Shown here piece after piece: positions 20,455-31,256 of a DNA stretch of 64,000 nucleotides. Location: positions 372,001 through 436,000 of the forward strand of contig JADGDS010000002.1 of assembly GCA_016744775.1 (NCBI GenBank). Reading direction: 5' to 3'. The notes beneath the pieces were generated by a model that was not told where the DNA came from, ran no database searches, and worked only from the letters and a program-made list of their open reading frames with translations. This DNA comes from Candidatus Marithrix sp. Its GTDB lineage: Bacteria; Pseudomonadota; Gammaproteobacteria; Beggiatoales; Beggiatoaceae. A program made the translations under genes and the position numbers. Position 1 is the first letter of the stretch, and the number at the start of each line of letters is the position of its first letter.

Positions 20455-21738
20455 TCAGCTACCAAATTCAACAATAAACTTTGCTCCATCACCGAATTCG
20501 CTTTCGCACCAAACCCTACCCTTCATAGCCGTAACTAACTTCTTAACGATAAACAACCCCAATCCTGTTGAATGTTCTCCAGCAGTCGGTTGGGGAGTCA
20601 AACGAGCAAATTTTCCAAACAATAATGCTTGTTCCTCCTTCTTAATTCCTGTACCTTGATCTTGAATTTCACAACGCACTACATTTTCATCTTCAAATAA
20701 ATTAATAAAAACAGTTTTACCAATCGGTGAATACTTCACTGCATTAGAAATTAGATTATCAAGAATTTGATATAGCGCGTTTTCATCCACAAAAACCGGA
20801 TAAGTTTCTTCCCCCTTGGATTGATATTCTAACCTAATCTCTTTTTTCTTTGCCGGTTCAATATAATTTTTTAACACCATTTTTAAACAGCTCTCAAAAT
20901 TATATGTATTAAAAGATAAATGAATTTTTTTAGACTCAATCGCATTAACATCTAATAAATTCTTAATTAAAGAAAACATTTTTTTAGAACTAAATTCAAT
21001 CATTGAAGCAAACTCAATCAACTTATCTTTAGATAATTTATCTAAAGAATTATGAATAATTCCTGCTAAAGATTGAATAGCTGATAATGGATTTTTCAAA
21101 TCATGTGCAGCAATACTTAAAAATTCATTTTTTTCCTTATTCAAAAACCTTAACTGTTGATTAAGCTTTAACAAAGTTTCATTTTTTTCCTTTAATTCTA
21201 AAGTACGTTCAGCTACCTTTTCTTCCAAATGTTGCCCATATGATTCAATAGTTTTAATATCAGAATAACTACGTAAACTCGAAGTCATTACAGTAAATAA
21301 CTTTTGATCAGTCAACTCAGTTTTATTTTTATAATCATTAATATCATATTTAACAATCACTTGCTTTTCAGGAGCATAACCAGCTTGCCCTGTACGTAAA
21401 ATGATACGTACAAGATGATTTTTTAAAAAATCACGTATATATTCTACTAATTTCAAACCTGCATCATTAGTTTCCATTACAACATCTAAGAAAATTACAG
21501 CCATATTCGGATGCTCACTAAACACAAGCTTCGCTTCTTCAGCAGAATACGCGCTGACAAATTTTAACTTTTTACCTTGATAACTATAATCATCTAATAC
21601 AAAATGGGTTAATTGATGAACATCCTCCTCATCATCAATAATTAAAATTTCCCATGTATCATCCTGCCCTTGTTTTTCAACTTCATCAAAATCCTCATCA
21701 TCTTGAAAAATTATATCATTATAAGCTATATTCATCAT
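20455..21738 (-). CDS. Response regulator-histidine kinase hybrid (REC-HisKA-HATPase)
   Basis: 427 aa, cytoplasmic. A receiver domain covers about 30-140, with acidic Asp35/Asp36 and phosphoacceptor Asp85 (FLDVVME). A segment typical of DUF3369-type regulators follows (LRTGQAGYAPEKQVIVKYD), then a coiled coil at about 165-205. The HisKA domain has His212 (IAAHDLKNPL), and the HATPase domain has DNLISNAVKYSP, DQGTGI and GLGLFIVKKL. AGGAG lies 2 nt before the first ATG and 5 nt before the second (21735), so the second may be the true start. The gene follows the Cache-HAMP kinase by 8 bp, and the pair probably forms one phosphorelay. Confidence 0.88.
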   Translation of the reverse strand: MMNIAYNDIIFQDDEDFDEVEKQGQDDTWEILIIDDEEDVHQLTHFVLDDYSYQGKKLKFVSAYSAEEAKLVFSEHPNMAVIFLDVVMETNDAGLKLVEYIRDFLKNHLVRIILRTGQAGYAPEKQVIVKYDINDYKNKTELTDQKLFTVMTSSLRSYSDIKTIESYGQHLEEKVAERTLELKEKNETLLKLNQQLRFLNKEKNEFLSIAAHDLKNPLSAIQSLAGIIHNSLDKLSKDKLIEFASMIEFSSKKMFSLIKNLLDVNAIESKKIHLSFNTYNFESCLKMVLKNYIEPAKKKEIRLEYQSKGEETYPVFVDENALYQILDNLISNAVKYSPIGKTVFINLFEDENVVRCEIQDQGTGIKKEEQALLFGKFARLTPQPTAGEHSTGLGLFIVKKLVTAMKGRVWCESEFGDGAKFIVEFGS

Positions 21739-21746
21739 TACTCCTA

Positions 21747-23771
21747 TTAAACTGGTATTTCAATAATAAAATTAACACCATTGCCTTCACTACTATCACA
21801 ACGAATATTACCATTAAGTTTATGATTTACTAAATTATAAATAATATGTAAACCTAAGCCACTGCCACCTTGTTGACGGTTAGTAGTAAAAAATGGCTCA
21901 AAAATATGTTCAATAATATTAGCAGGAATTCCCTTACCATTATCAGAATAATCTAAAATTAAACCTTGTTTAATTGATTCTACCTTTATTGTGATTTCTC
22001 CTTGTTGTTGAATAGAGAATCCATGCTTTAAAGAATTCATGATTAAATTAGTAAATATTTGATAAAAAATACCGGGATAACTGGTCAAAATGATATTTTT
22101 ATCACATATAATGCTAACTTTTATTTCGCAATGCTTAAATTCAGCACGAAGACTAGTGATAATTTCATCCAAGTAATCTTTAAGCACAAAACTACGTTGT
22201 TGTTCACTAGATTGATCTACCGCAACCTGCTTGAAACTTTGAATTAACTCAGCCGCCCTAGTTAAATTTTTTTGAATGAGCAAGCTGCCTTGTTGAGTTG
22301 ATTTTAGATATTTATCTAAATCAGCGCGTTTCATTTTGCCAGTTTTATATAAAGTTTCTAAATCTAAATTAAGAGTATTTAACCTAGATGCCGCTGTGAT
22401 TCCAATACCAACAGGAGTATTAATTTCATGGGCAACACCTGCAACTAAATTACCTAACTCAGCCATTTTTGCTGATTCTATTAGTTGTTGTTGAGCCTCT
22501 TTAAATTTCTTAGTACGTTCCTCAACCTTAGCTTCTAAACCATCTAATAATTCTTTTAATTGTTGCGCCATACTATTAAAGGATCTAGCCAAATCACCTA
22601 ACTCATCTTGATGCTCAACTTTAACTTTTTGATCCAATTGCCCTTGAGCGAAAGCCTTAGATGCAATATTTAAATTGCAAATCGGATTAATAATCCAACG
22701 AGCCGTAGCAATACCAATTAAAATTGCTATTATTAAAGCAAACACACAGAGTATAATACTAACTAAAGTATTAAAATTTATATGCTCCATAAAATCATTT
22801 TCTGGAACTATAACCACAATTAACCAATCAAGCCCCCATTTATCATGATATGGTAATACTTCCAAAAAATATTTTTTACCTTGATGTATAAAGTCAAGTT
22901 GTTGTTTTTTATTATTAAGTTTTCCATCTAAATATTTAGCAGTTACACTAGTTAAAAGATCATCACTATCTATTGCTCGAAAACGCCTAGTTTTATTATC
23001 AATATAACGAAATGGCTTTTCATCAGTTGAAGTAGCAACTAACAAACCTGATGGCTCCATAACAAAAGTTTGACCGGTTTTAGCTACTTTAAGATTTTTT
23101 AAAAAATAACCTAAATCAAGAAAGGTTAAATCTACACTAGCCACAGCCAATAATTCACCATCATTATCATAAATAGCTTGATTAGCAGAAATACCAGTAC
23201 TATTACTAGAAAAATAAACATAAATATCACTCCAAACAGGCTTAGCGGCAGCTACCGCAGCTTGATACCAAGGTCTTTTACGCGGATCATAATCTTGCCT
23301 AATTGCTGAAATTGTGCTACGATTACCTTCAGTATCAGTTTCCCACGTTTCTAGCTTACTATGATTTGAAATTTCTACAATAATGGACCCATTTTCGCGT
23401 TTTTTGGAACCTATATAATTACCTTGTTCAGTACCAAGTCCAATATAACTCACTGTTTTAAAGTGTTTTATTTCATTCCAAAAATATGACACTAAATTTT
23501 GTGGTTGTGAAAAATCTATTTTTAATAAATCCTGACGAATAGCATCAGAATTAATTTGATTTACCAAATGAGGCATTGCGGTATAGGTTTTGATGTGCTG
23601 ATGAATAAGTGCAGCAATTTCACTACGTAACTGTATAGCTAAATCTTCAATTGCTTGTTTACCATTATAAAAAGAAAGCCAAGCGACTAATCCAACCGTG
23701 GTGACGATTTGAAGTACAAAAGGCACAATAATGACGCTTTTCAGTGACAATTTAATATTAAAAATATTCAT
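21747..23771 (-). CDS. Membrane sensor histidine kinase (Cache-HAMP-HisKA-HATPase)
   Basis: 674 aa from the ATG at 23771; a TTG seven codons upstream lacks support. A transmembrane segment near the N-terminus (VIIVPFVLQIVTTVGLVAWL) precedes a periplasmic dCache-like domain of about 290 aa. This contains DYDPRKRPWYQAA, a hallmark of Cache ligand pockets. A second transmembrane segment (LVSIILCVFALIIAILIGI) leads into HAMP, a coiled coil, HisKA (VAGVAHEINTPVGIG) and HATPase (NLIMNSLKHGF, GSGLGLHIIYNL). It probably senses a small extracellular ligand. It starts only 39 bp from the divergent PAS-kinase gene. Confidence 0.9.
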   Translation of the reverse strand: MNIFNIKLSLKSVIIVPFVLQIVTTVGLVAWLSFYNGKQAIEDLAIQLRSEIAALIHQHIKTYTAMPHLVNQINSDAIRQDLLKIDFSQPQNLVSYFWNEIKHFKTVSYIGLGTEQGNYIGSKKRENGSIIVEISNHSKLETWETDTEGNRSTISAIRQDYDPRKRPWYQAAVAAAKPVWSDIYVYFSSNSTGISANQAIYDNDGELLAVASVDLTFLDLGYFLKNLKVAKTGQTFVMEPSGLLVATSTDEKPFRYIDNKTRRFRAIDSDDLLTSVTAKYLDGKLNNKKQQLDFIHQGKKYFLEVLPYHDKWGLDWLIVVIVPENDFMEHINFNTLVSIILCVFALIIAILIGIATARWIINPICNLNIASKAFAQGQLDQKVKVEHQDELGDLARSFNSMAQQLKELLDGLEAKVEERTKKFKEAQQQLIESAKMAELGNLVAGVAHEINTPVGIGITAASRLNTLNLDLETLYKTGKMKRADLDKYLKSTQQGSLLIQKNLTRAAELIQSFKQVAVDQSSEQQRSFVLKDYLDEIITSLRAEFKHCEIKVSIICDKNIILTSYPGIFYQIFTNLIMNSLKHGFSIQQQGEITIKVESIKQGLILDYSDNGKGIPANIIEHIFEPFFTTNRQQGGSGLGLHIIYNLVNHKLNGNIRCDSSEGNGVNFIIEIPV

Positions 23772-23810
23772 AATTATGGAATAATAACGCAATCAATGGG
23801 AGATGAGTTA

Positions 23811-25124
23811 ATGCAAGAGCTTTTGGCATCACGTAATACAATAGAATCTAAACAGGCTTTTAAAAAAGCCTTAGACATGGCACTGGATTGTGTATTAATG
23901 TTTAATTTCAACACATTAAAGTTATTTTATGTCAATCAAGGCGCAGTTAAACAATTGGGTTATAGCCATAAAGAACTCTTGCAAATGAGTCTAGTAGATA
24001 TTAACCCTTATTGGAACAAAAAACAGGCACATCAACTACTAATGCCTTTAATTAAAGGCATACAAACCTCGTTAAAAATTGAAACCATACATCAACATAA
24101 AAATACCACATTAATTCAAGTAGAAGCACTATTTCAATATATTAAAATAAAAGATGCTTTTTTTGTGGCAATAATACGTGATATTACAGAACGTAAAACT
24201 GTTGAAGCAAAATTACAACAAGCAAAACAAGCAGCAGAAATTGCTAATAATGCTAAAAGTGTTTTTTTAGCAAATATGAGTCATGACTTACGTACCCCTC
24301 TTAATAGTATTTTAGCTTATACACAGGTTTTAGAATCTGATAATACACTTAATGACGCGCAAAAAGAAAGTATAAATATTATTTATCGCAGTGGAAAACA
24401 TTTATTAACATTAATCAATGATACCTTAGATTTATCGAAAATAGAAGCTGGGAAACTGGAAATAATAGCTATAGATTTTAATTTGCCTGATTTTTTACAT
24501 ACTGTTGTAAAATTAATGAAAATACAGGCACAACAAAAAGGTATATTTCTAAGTTATGAAATTGTATATTCATTACCTAAATTTGTACGAACAGATGAAA
24601 AGAGATTGCGACAAATATTACTTAATTTATTAAGTAATGCTATTAAATTTACAGATCAAGGTATTGTACGCTTTAAAGTTATTTATTATGAGGGTATAAT
24701 TCGTTTTGAAATAGAAGATACGGGTATTGGAATTTCCAAACAAAATGGAGACAAAACAAAACAGTTAGGAGGTACTGGTTTAGAGCTTTCTATTAGTAAA
24801 CAATTAGTAGAACTAATAGGAGGAAAATTGCAAGTTAAAAGTATCCCTAATAAAGGTAGTTTATTTTGGTTTGAAATTCCATTGCCAGAAATAAATATTA
24901 TATACAATATAAACAATAACTTAATTGGTCCATCACCAAAAGAAGCTGTAAAACTACTAAAATTAGTAATGAGCGGCAATGTAAAAAAAATTCTTGCAAA
25001 TGTGACACAATTAGAACAACAACATATTGAATTATTAGCATTTACAGAACAGGTAAAAAGCTTGATCAAAGGTTTTGAAATGTCTGAATTAAAAAAACTT
25101 GTAAAACAATACATAAAGGAATGA
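23811..25124 (+). CDS. PAS-domain histidine kinase
   Basis: 437 aa from the ATG at 23811, which has GGGAGAT about 6-8 nt upstream. The ATG at 23796 adds five residues and lacks a Shine-Dalgarno. A PAS domain (about 10-130, ending IRDITERKTVEAKLQ) is followed by a coiled coil, HisKA (FLANMSHDLRTPLNSIL) and HATPase (NLLSNAIKFTDQG, DTGIGI, GTGLELSISKQL). The C-terminal 70 aa are helical and resemble the tail that follows ATPase domains in hybrid kinases. No membrane segment is seen, so it is cytoplasmic. It is translationally linked to the following receiver gene. Confidence 0.88.
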   Translation: MQELLASRNTIESKQAFKKALDMALDCVLMFNFNTLKLFYVNQGAVKQLGYSHKELLQMSLVDINPYWNKKQAHQLLMPLIKGIQTSLKIETIHQHKNTTLIQVEALFQYIKIKDAFFVAIIRDITERKTVEAKLQQAKQAAEIANNAKSVFLANMSHDLRTPLNSILAYTQVLESDNTLNDAQKESINIIYRSGKHLLTLINDTLDLSKIEAGKLEIIAIDFNLPDFLHTVVKLMKIQAQQKGIFLSYEIVYSLPKFVRTDEKRLRQILLNLLSNAIKFTDQGIVRFKVIYYEGIIRFEIEDTGIGISKQNGDKTKQLGGTGLELSISKQLVELIGGKLQVKSIPNKGSLFWFEIPLPEINIIYNINNNLIGPSPKEAVKLLKLVMSGNVKKILANVTQLEQQHIELLAFTEQVKSLIKGFEMSELKKLVKQYIKE

Positions 25125-25126
25125 AT

Positions 25127-25708
25127 ATGCAAGAAGAAAACTCTACTATTTTAATCGTCGATGATATTGCTGAAAATATTAGCGTATTATTTGACTTATT
25201 AATCATGAATGATTTTGAAGTTTTAGTCGAACGTAGTGGTGAAGGTGCATTACAACTGGTAGAATTAGCTTGCCCACGCCCAGATTTAATCTTATTAGAT
25301 GTTATGATGCCACCGGGTATAGACGGCTTTGAGACATGCAGCCGCTTAAAATCTAATCCTGCTACAGAAGACATTACTGTAATTTTTATGACTGCCTTAT
25401 CAGATACAACTGATAAAGTTAGAGGCTTTGAATTGGGGGGAATGGATTATGTTACCAAACCTTTTCAACAAGAAGAAGTGCTAGCGCGAATCAATACACA
25501 TTTAACGATAAGTAAATTAAAAAAACAATTTGTTAAATTAAATGATCAGTTAAAAATTCAAGATGAAGAATTACAAAAACAATATGCAATGACTTCTAAA
25601 TTAAATGATCAGTTACAAAATGAAATTCGTGCACGTAAACATGCAGAAAAGGCATTACAATCTGTTAAGCGAGAATTAAATGCAATCAACAATTTTAATC
25701 GTGGATGA
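25127..25708 (+). CDS. Single-domain response regulator with coiled-coil tail
   Basis: 193 aa from the ATG at 25127, six bases after AAGGA; the ATG at 25121 overlapping the kinase stop is too close to it. The receiver domain has STILIVDDIAEN and phosphoacceptor LLDVMMPPGIDGFE, plus FMTAL and YVTKPF. An extra proline sits directly after the usual MMP compared with the MMPGIDG of the next gene, a 3-base difference in the active-site loop. The C-terminal 60 aa are a coiled coil (EIRARKHAEKALQ), a linker type that usually leads into a PAS or kinase domain, but here the gene stops. It overlaps the next gene by 29 bp. Confidence 0.86.
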   Translation: MQEENSTILIVDDIAENISVLFDLLIMNDFEVLVERSGEGALQLVELACPRPDLILLDVMMPPGIDGFETCSRLKSNPATEDITVIFMTALSDTTDKVRGFELGGMDYVTKPFQQEEVLARINTHLTISKLKKQFVKLNDQLKIQDEELQKQYAMTSKLNDQLQNEIRARKHAEKALQSVKRELNAINNFNRG

Positions 25709-26756
25709 TGTTCCTGAGAACATTAGTACTTTATTCCATTTCTTAGACATTCATGATTTTGAGGTATTAGTGGCACGTGATGGAGAATCTGCTATTGAAC
25801 TTATTGGATATCAACGCCCTGATTTAATTTTGTTAGATGTGATGATGCCGGGGATTGATGGTTTTGAAACTTGTCGGCGTTTGAAAAAAAATCCTAATAC
25901 CAAAGAAATACCAGTAATTTTTATGACTGCGCTTGCTGATACCTTAGATAAAGTTAAAGGTTTTGAAATAGGCGCAGTTGATTATATTACCAAACCAATT
26001 CAACAACAAGAAGTTTTAGCGCGAATTAATACTCATATAACAATATACAAACTAAAACAACAATTACAAGCTAAAAACAAAGAATTAGAAGCTTTTTCTT
26101 ATACGGTAGCTCATGATTTAAAAAATCCAATCAATGATTTAATCAGCATGTCTGATTTATTAAAAACATTATATTCAGATGATTTAAATCATCAAGGTAA
26201 AGAATGTTTAGAACACATTTTAACATCTAGTTATAAAATGGTAGATATTATTAATGCTTTATTATTGTTGGCGAATGTGTCAACACAAGGTATTAATTTA
26301 ACTAGTTTGAATATGGAAGAGATTATTTATAGTGCCCAACAACGTTTAGCTTCAATGATTGAACAATATAATGCAAAAATAATAATACATAAAATTATTC
26401 CATATTCTTATGGTTATGCACCTTGGATAGAAGAAGTATGGGTTAATTATTTGACTAATGCGATAAAATATGGTGGAAATCCACCAATTATAGAAATTGG
26501 TGCTACTAAAGAAGCAGAAAATATTTGTTTTTGGATACGTGATAATGGATTAGGTTTAGATAAACCAGCAATGGCAAAATTATTTACGCCATTTACTCGC
26601 CTTCATCAAACATCTGCTGAAGAAGGGAATGGCTTAGGTTTATCAATTGTACAACGGATTATAGAAAAACTTGGTGGTGAAGTAGGTGTAGAAAGTGAAA
26701 TTGGTAAAGGTAGTACTTTTTATTTTACTTTAAAATCAAGAAAGGAAAATAGATAA
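25680..26756 (+). CDS. Receiver-histidine kinase hybrid (REC-HisKA-HATPase)
   Basis: 358 aa. The N-terminal receiver (STILIVDDVPENIS, LLDVMMPGIDGFETC, FMTALAD, YITKPI) is a close paralogue of the receiver encoded just upstream, so the two probably arose by tandem duplication. It is followed by HisKA (FSYTVAHDLKNPIND) and HATPase (NYLTNAIKYGGNPP, DNGLGL, GNGLGLSIVQRI). The start lies inside the previous gene in another frame with only a weak GCGAGA upstream, so translational coupling is likely. It is cytoplasmic and the last gene of the plus-strand signalling operon; the output is unknown. Confidence 0.87.
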   Translation: MQSTILIVDDVPENISTLFHFLDIHDFEVLVARDGESAIELIGYQRPDLILLDVMMPGIDGFETCRRLKKNPNTKEIPVIFMTALADTLDKVKGFEIGAVDYITKPIQQQEVLARINTHITIYKLKQQLQAKNKELEAFSYTVAHDLKNPINDLISMSDLLKTLYSDDLNHQGKECLEHILTSSYKMVDIINALLLLANVSTQGINLTSLNMEEIIYSAQQRLASMIEQYNAKIIIHKIIPYSYGYAPWIEEVWVNYLTNAIKYGGNPPIIEIGATKEAENICFWIRDNGLGLDKPAMAKLFTPFTRLHQTSAEEGNGLGLSIVQRIIEKLGGEVGVESEIGKGSTFYFTLKSRKENR

Positions 26757-26834
26757 TGTTAATCTTCCCAAAAGATCTCTCCTGTTGTCGAGACTGAAAA
26801 AATCTTAAGAAATGTCAGTTAATGAAAAACTAGC

Positions 26835-28160
26835 TTATTTACCAATACAAAAACTAGAAAAAATCTGCCCTAATAAATCATCAGCAGTAAATTCACCAGT
26901 AATTTCTCCAAGTGCTTGTTGTGCTAAACGCAATTCTTCTGCTAATAATTCGTTTTGATAGTTATCAGCATGGCTTAATGCTGTTGTAAAAGCGGTTTTA
27001 GCAGTTTCTAAAGCATCTAAGTGGCGACGACGTGCCATGAAATTGCCTTCAGTATTGCTATCTAAACCCATTTTTTGTTTTAAATAGTCTTTTAAACTCT
27101 CAACTCCTGCTCCTGTTTTAGCTGATATATAACATATATCATTAGAACTCATACCTGCCTTATGATCACTTAAATCAATTTTATTACGAACAATTAAAGG
27201 TGCTTGTTCAATTTCACTTAATATATTGCTATGATCATCAGGATGACGATCATCTACCAACACTATTACAAGATCAGCCTCCTTCAAAGCCAGTTTAGTT
27301 CTACGTATCCCCTCTTGTTCAACAGGATCATCAGTTTCACGTAAACCAGCAGTATCAGTAATATGTAGCGGCATTCCATCTAATTGAATTTGTTCACGCA
27401 CTACATCACGGGTAGTTCCCGGAATTGGCGTTACAATAGCCGTATCTCTACCAGATAAGCAATTTAATAAACTAGATTTTCCAACATTAGGCTCACCTAC
27501 TAAAACAATTCGCATTCCCTCTTTAAGCAAATAACCTTGCTGAGATTTATCAACCAATTGATTTAATTCAACAATTACTTTTTCTAGTTTAGCTATGACT
27601 TGCCCATCAGCTAATAAATCAATTTCTTCATCGACAAAATCAATTCCAGCTTCAATATAACTGCGCAACCAAATTAATTGATCTACCAGCGAATGAATCT
27701 GAGCAGAAAATTCACCTTGTAAAGATCGTAAAGCACAACGTGCCGCTTGTGTTGAAGCACTATCTATTAAATCCGCAATTGCCTCAGCTTGAGCTAAATC
27801 GATTTTATCATTTAAAAATGCCCGTTCAGAAAATTCACCCGGGCGAGCTAAACGCGCTCCTAAACCCAGTATATTATTTAGTATATTATCAAGAACAATA
27901 GGACCACCATGCCCTTGTAATTCTAAAACATCTTCACCAGTGAAAGAATTAGGAGCTGGAAAATAAATAGCTAAACCTTGATCCAATAATACACCTTCGC
28001 GATCAACAAAATCGCTAAAAGTCGCATAACGAGGAAGCGGTAATTTAGCTAAGATGCTACTAGCAATTTCAGTGACTTTTGCACCAGAAATTCTAATAAC
28101 ACCAATGCCGCCACGCCCGGCGGGAGTGGCAACAGCGGCGATAGTATCTGAATTATTCAT
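26835..28160 (-). CDS. mnmE: tRNA uridine-5-carboxymethylaminomethyl GTPase MnmE
   Basis: 441 aa, a normal length. With MnmG it modifies wobble uridine 34 of several tRNAs. The N-terminus [22 protein letters not shown] is the tetrahydrofolate-binding domain. The G domain has [12 protein letters not shown], the G2/G3 region TRDVVRE and DTAGLRET, and NKID. The C-terminal CIGK is the conserved C(I/L/V)GK. Its ATG overlaps the stop of the small gene upstream (ATGA, 28157-28160), so it is coupled to the inserted PIN/antitoxin pair. Confidence 0.97.
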   Translation of the reverse strand: MNNSDTIAAVATPAGRGGIGVIRISGAKVTEIASSILAKLPLPRYATFSDFVDREGVLLDQGLAIYFPAPNSFTGEDVLELQGHGGPIVLDNILNNILGLGARLARPGEFSERAFLNDKIDLAQAEAIADLIDSASTQAARCALRSLQGEFSAQIHSLVDQLIWLRSYIEAGIDFVDEEIDLLADGQVIAKLEKVIVELNQLVDKSQQGYLLKEGMRIVLVGEPNVGKSSLLNCLSGRDTAIVTPIPGTTRDVVREQIQLDGMPLHITDTAGLRETDDPVEQEGIRRTKLALKEADLVIVLVDDRHPDDHSNILSEIEQAPLIVRNKIDLSDHKAGMSSNDICYISAKTGAGVESLKDYLKQKMGLDSNTEGNFMARRRHLDALETAKTAFTTALSHADNYQNELLAEELRLAQQALGEITGEFTADDLLGQIFSSFCIGK

Positions 28161-28363
28161 AATTTTCTATTGTTTAGAATGCTATTATAAAGATCTTCAA
28201 TACTTGGATTACCTAATATTTTTTCCCTTTCTATTGTATAATCACCATAGCCAATTTCACTTTGTTGCATAAAACGAATCATACCCACTATTCCCAATTT
28301 TTCTGTCAGAGCTTGGATTCCGATTCTTCTAATTTCATTCAGACTAATTGCTTGTGCATTCAT
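28157..28363 (-). CDS. Small protein paired with PIN toxin (putative antitoxin)
   Basis: 68 aa from the ATG at 28363, set by AGGAG at 28372-28376 and an ATGA overlap with the PIN gene. A longer start at 28387 is less likely. The sequence ([20 protein letters not shown], later [14 protein letters not shown]) resembles small uncharacterised proteins found next to PIN genes. It has no obvious ribbon-helix-helix or AbrB motif. The role as antitoxin is inferred from size and pairing. The order is toxin first, the reverse of most VapBC operons. Confidence 0.65.
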   Translation of the reverse strand: MNAQAISLNEIRRIGIQALTEKLGIVGMIRFMQQSEIGYGDYTIEREKILGNPSIEDLYNSILNNRKL

Positions 28364-28805
28364 TTCAACAACTCCTCTTGTAACCATAGTAATGGATTTC
28401 TTACTGCCACCAATAACTGATCTTTATTTTTCAAAGCTAGATTAACTAATTTATCATCCGTTGATAAAAAGACATCTACTTGTGCAAACTCTGCACACGC
28501 AATGTGCATAGCATCATAAGTTGTAAAACCTATTTCTTTGATCACTGAACTTCTATCAAATATTTTTTTATCAACAGTGACATAGATTTCAACACGATTA
28601 TTTATTGACAATAGCCGTTCTTTTCTTTCATCATTAGTAGTCTTTTTAATTTCATAAACAACCGTGTCACTGCTTACAAGTTTCCACCTTCCTTCATCAA
28701 CATGCTTTAGGATTGTAAGAATGGCTTCAGCTTCAAGATGAATTCTGTCTTGGCTTTGATCATCAAATGGTCGATTTAAACAACAAACATCAAAATATAT
28801 TTTCA

Positions 28806-28806
<1 letters not shown>
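28360..28806 (-). CDS. PIN-domain toxin-like nuclease
   Basis: 148 aa. The PIN fold is suggested by the N-terminal acidic residue in KIYFDVCCLNRPFDD, a central glutamate (EAEAIL), and the C-terminal acidic cluster TYDAMHIACAEFAQVDVFLS followed by TDDKLV. PIN proteins of this type are usually metal-dependent RNases of toxin-antitoxin modules. Here it is embedded in a housekeeping operon, with a 1-bp overlap with argB upstream and an ATGA overlap with the partner gene downstream. Confidence 0.8.
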
Positions 28807-30226
<1,420 letters not shown>

Positions 30227-30236
30227 AGGAAAAAAA

Positions 30237-30593
30237 ATGATATTTTCAGGTAACAACTCACCATATACTATATATGGAATTACAGCCATAATATTAACAA
30301 TAATATTTTTAATATTATTCTCATATACAGGCTTATATATTATTATTAGTTACCTTATTTCTATCAATCTTATAACATTTTTATATTATGGTTTTGATAA
30401 AATGATTGCAGGTTCTGAAAGTGTAAGAATACCTGAATTGGTATTACATAGTTTAGCTCTTGCTGGCGGTTCACCCGCAGGATTATTAGCACAAAAATTA
30501 TTTCGTCATAAGACAATTAAAACTTCATTTCAAATTACTTATTGGGCTATTGTAATAATTCAGATAATTCTAATAATTTGGTTATCATTTTAA
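30237..30593 (+). CDS. DUF1294-family small membrane protein
   Basis: 118 aa with about four membrane segments (ITAIILTIIFLILF, LYIIISYLISINLITFL, then LALAGGSPAGLLA, and ITYWAIVIIQIILIIW). The pattern YYGFDKMIAGSESVRIPE, followed by ALAGGSPAGLLAQKLFRHKT, is typical of DUF1294; function is unknown. TAGGA precedes the ATG by 6 nt. It starts 10 bp from the divergent mobA start, so the two share a very short promoter region. Confidence 0.82.
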   Translation: MIFSGNNSPYTIYGITAIILTIIFLILFSYTGLYIIISYLISINLITFLYYGFDKMIAGSESVRIPELVLHSLALAGGSPAGLLAQKLFRHKTIKTSFQITYWAIVIIQIILIIWLSF

Positions 30594-31223
<630 letters not shown>

Positions 31224-31226
31224 ATG

Positions 31227-31256
31227 TTAAAGGGTCGGTTATCACCGACTCTTTAA
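31227..31256 (+). terminator. Hairpin after wrbA
   Basis: A 13-bp stem (31227-31239 with 31244-31256, one G-T mismatch) and a 4-nt loop lie 3 bases after the wrbA stop. They overlap the stop of the convergent gene ending at 31242. The trailing sequence is only moderately T-rich. Confidence 0.6.

Noticed and set aside
25121..25708. Programmed frameshift joining the two receiver genes
   Set aside because: The second gene has its own ATG and complete receiver start, and no slippery sequence was seen at 25680-25708; ordinary overlap suffices.
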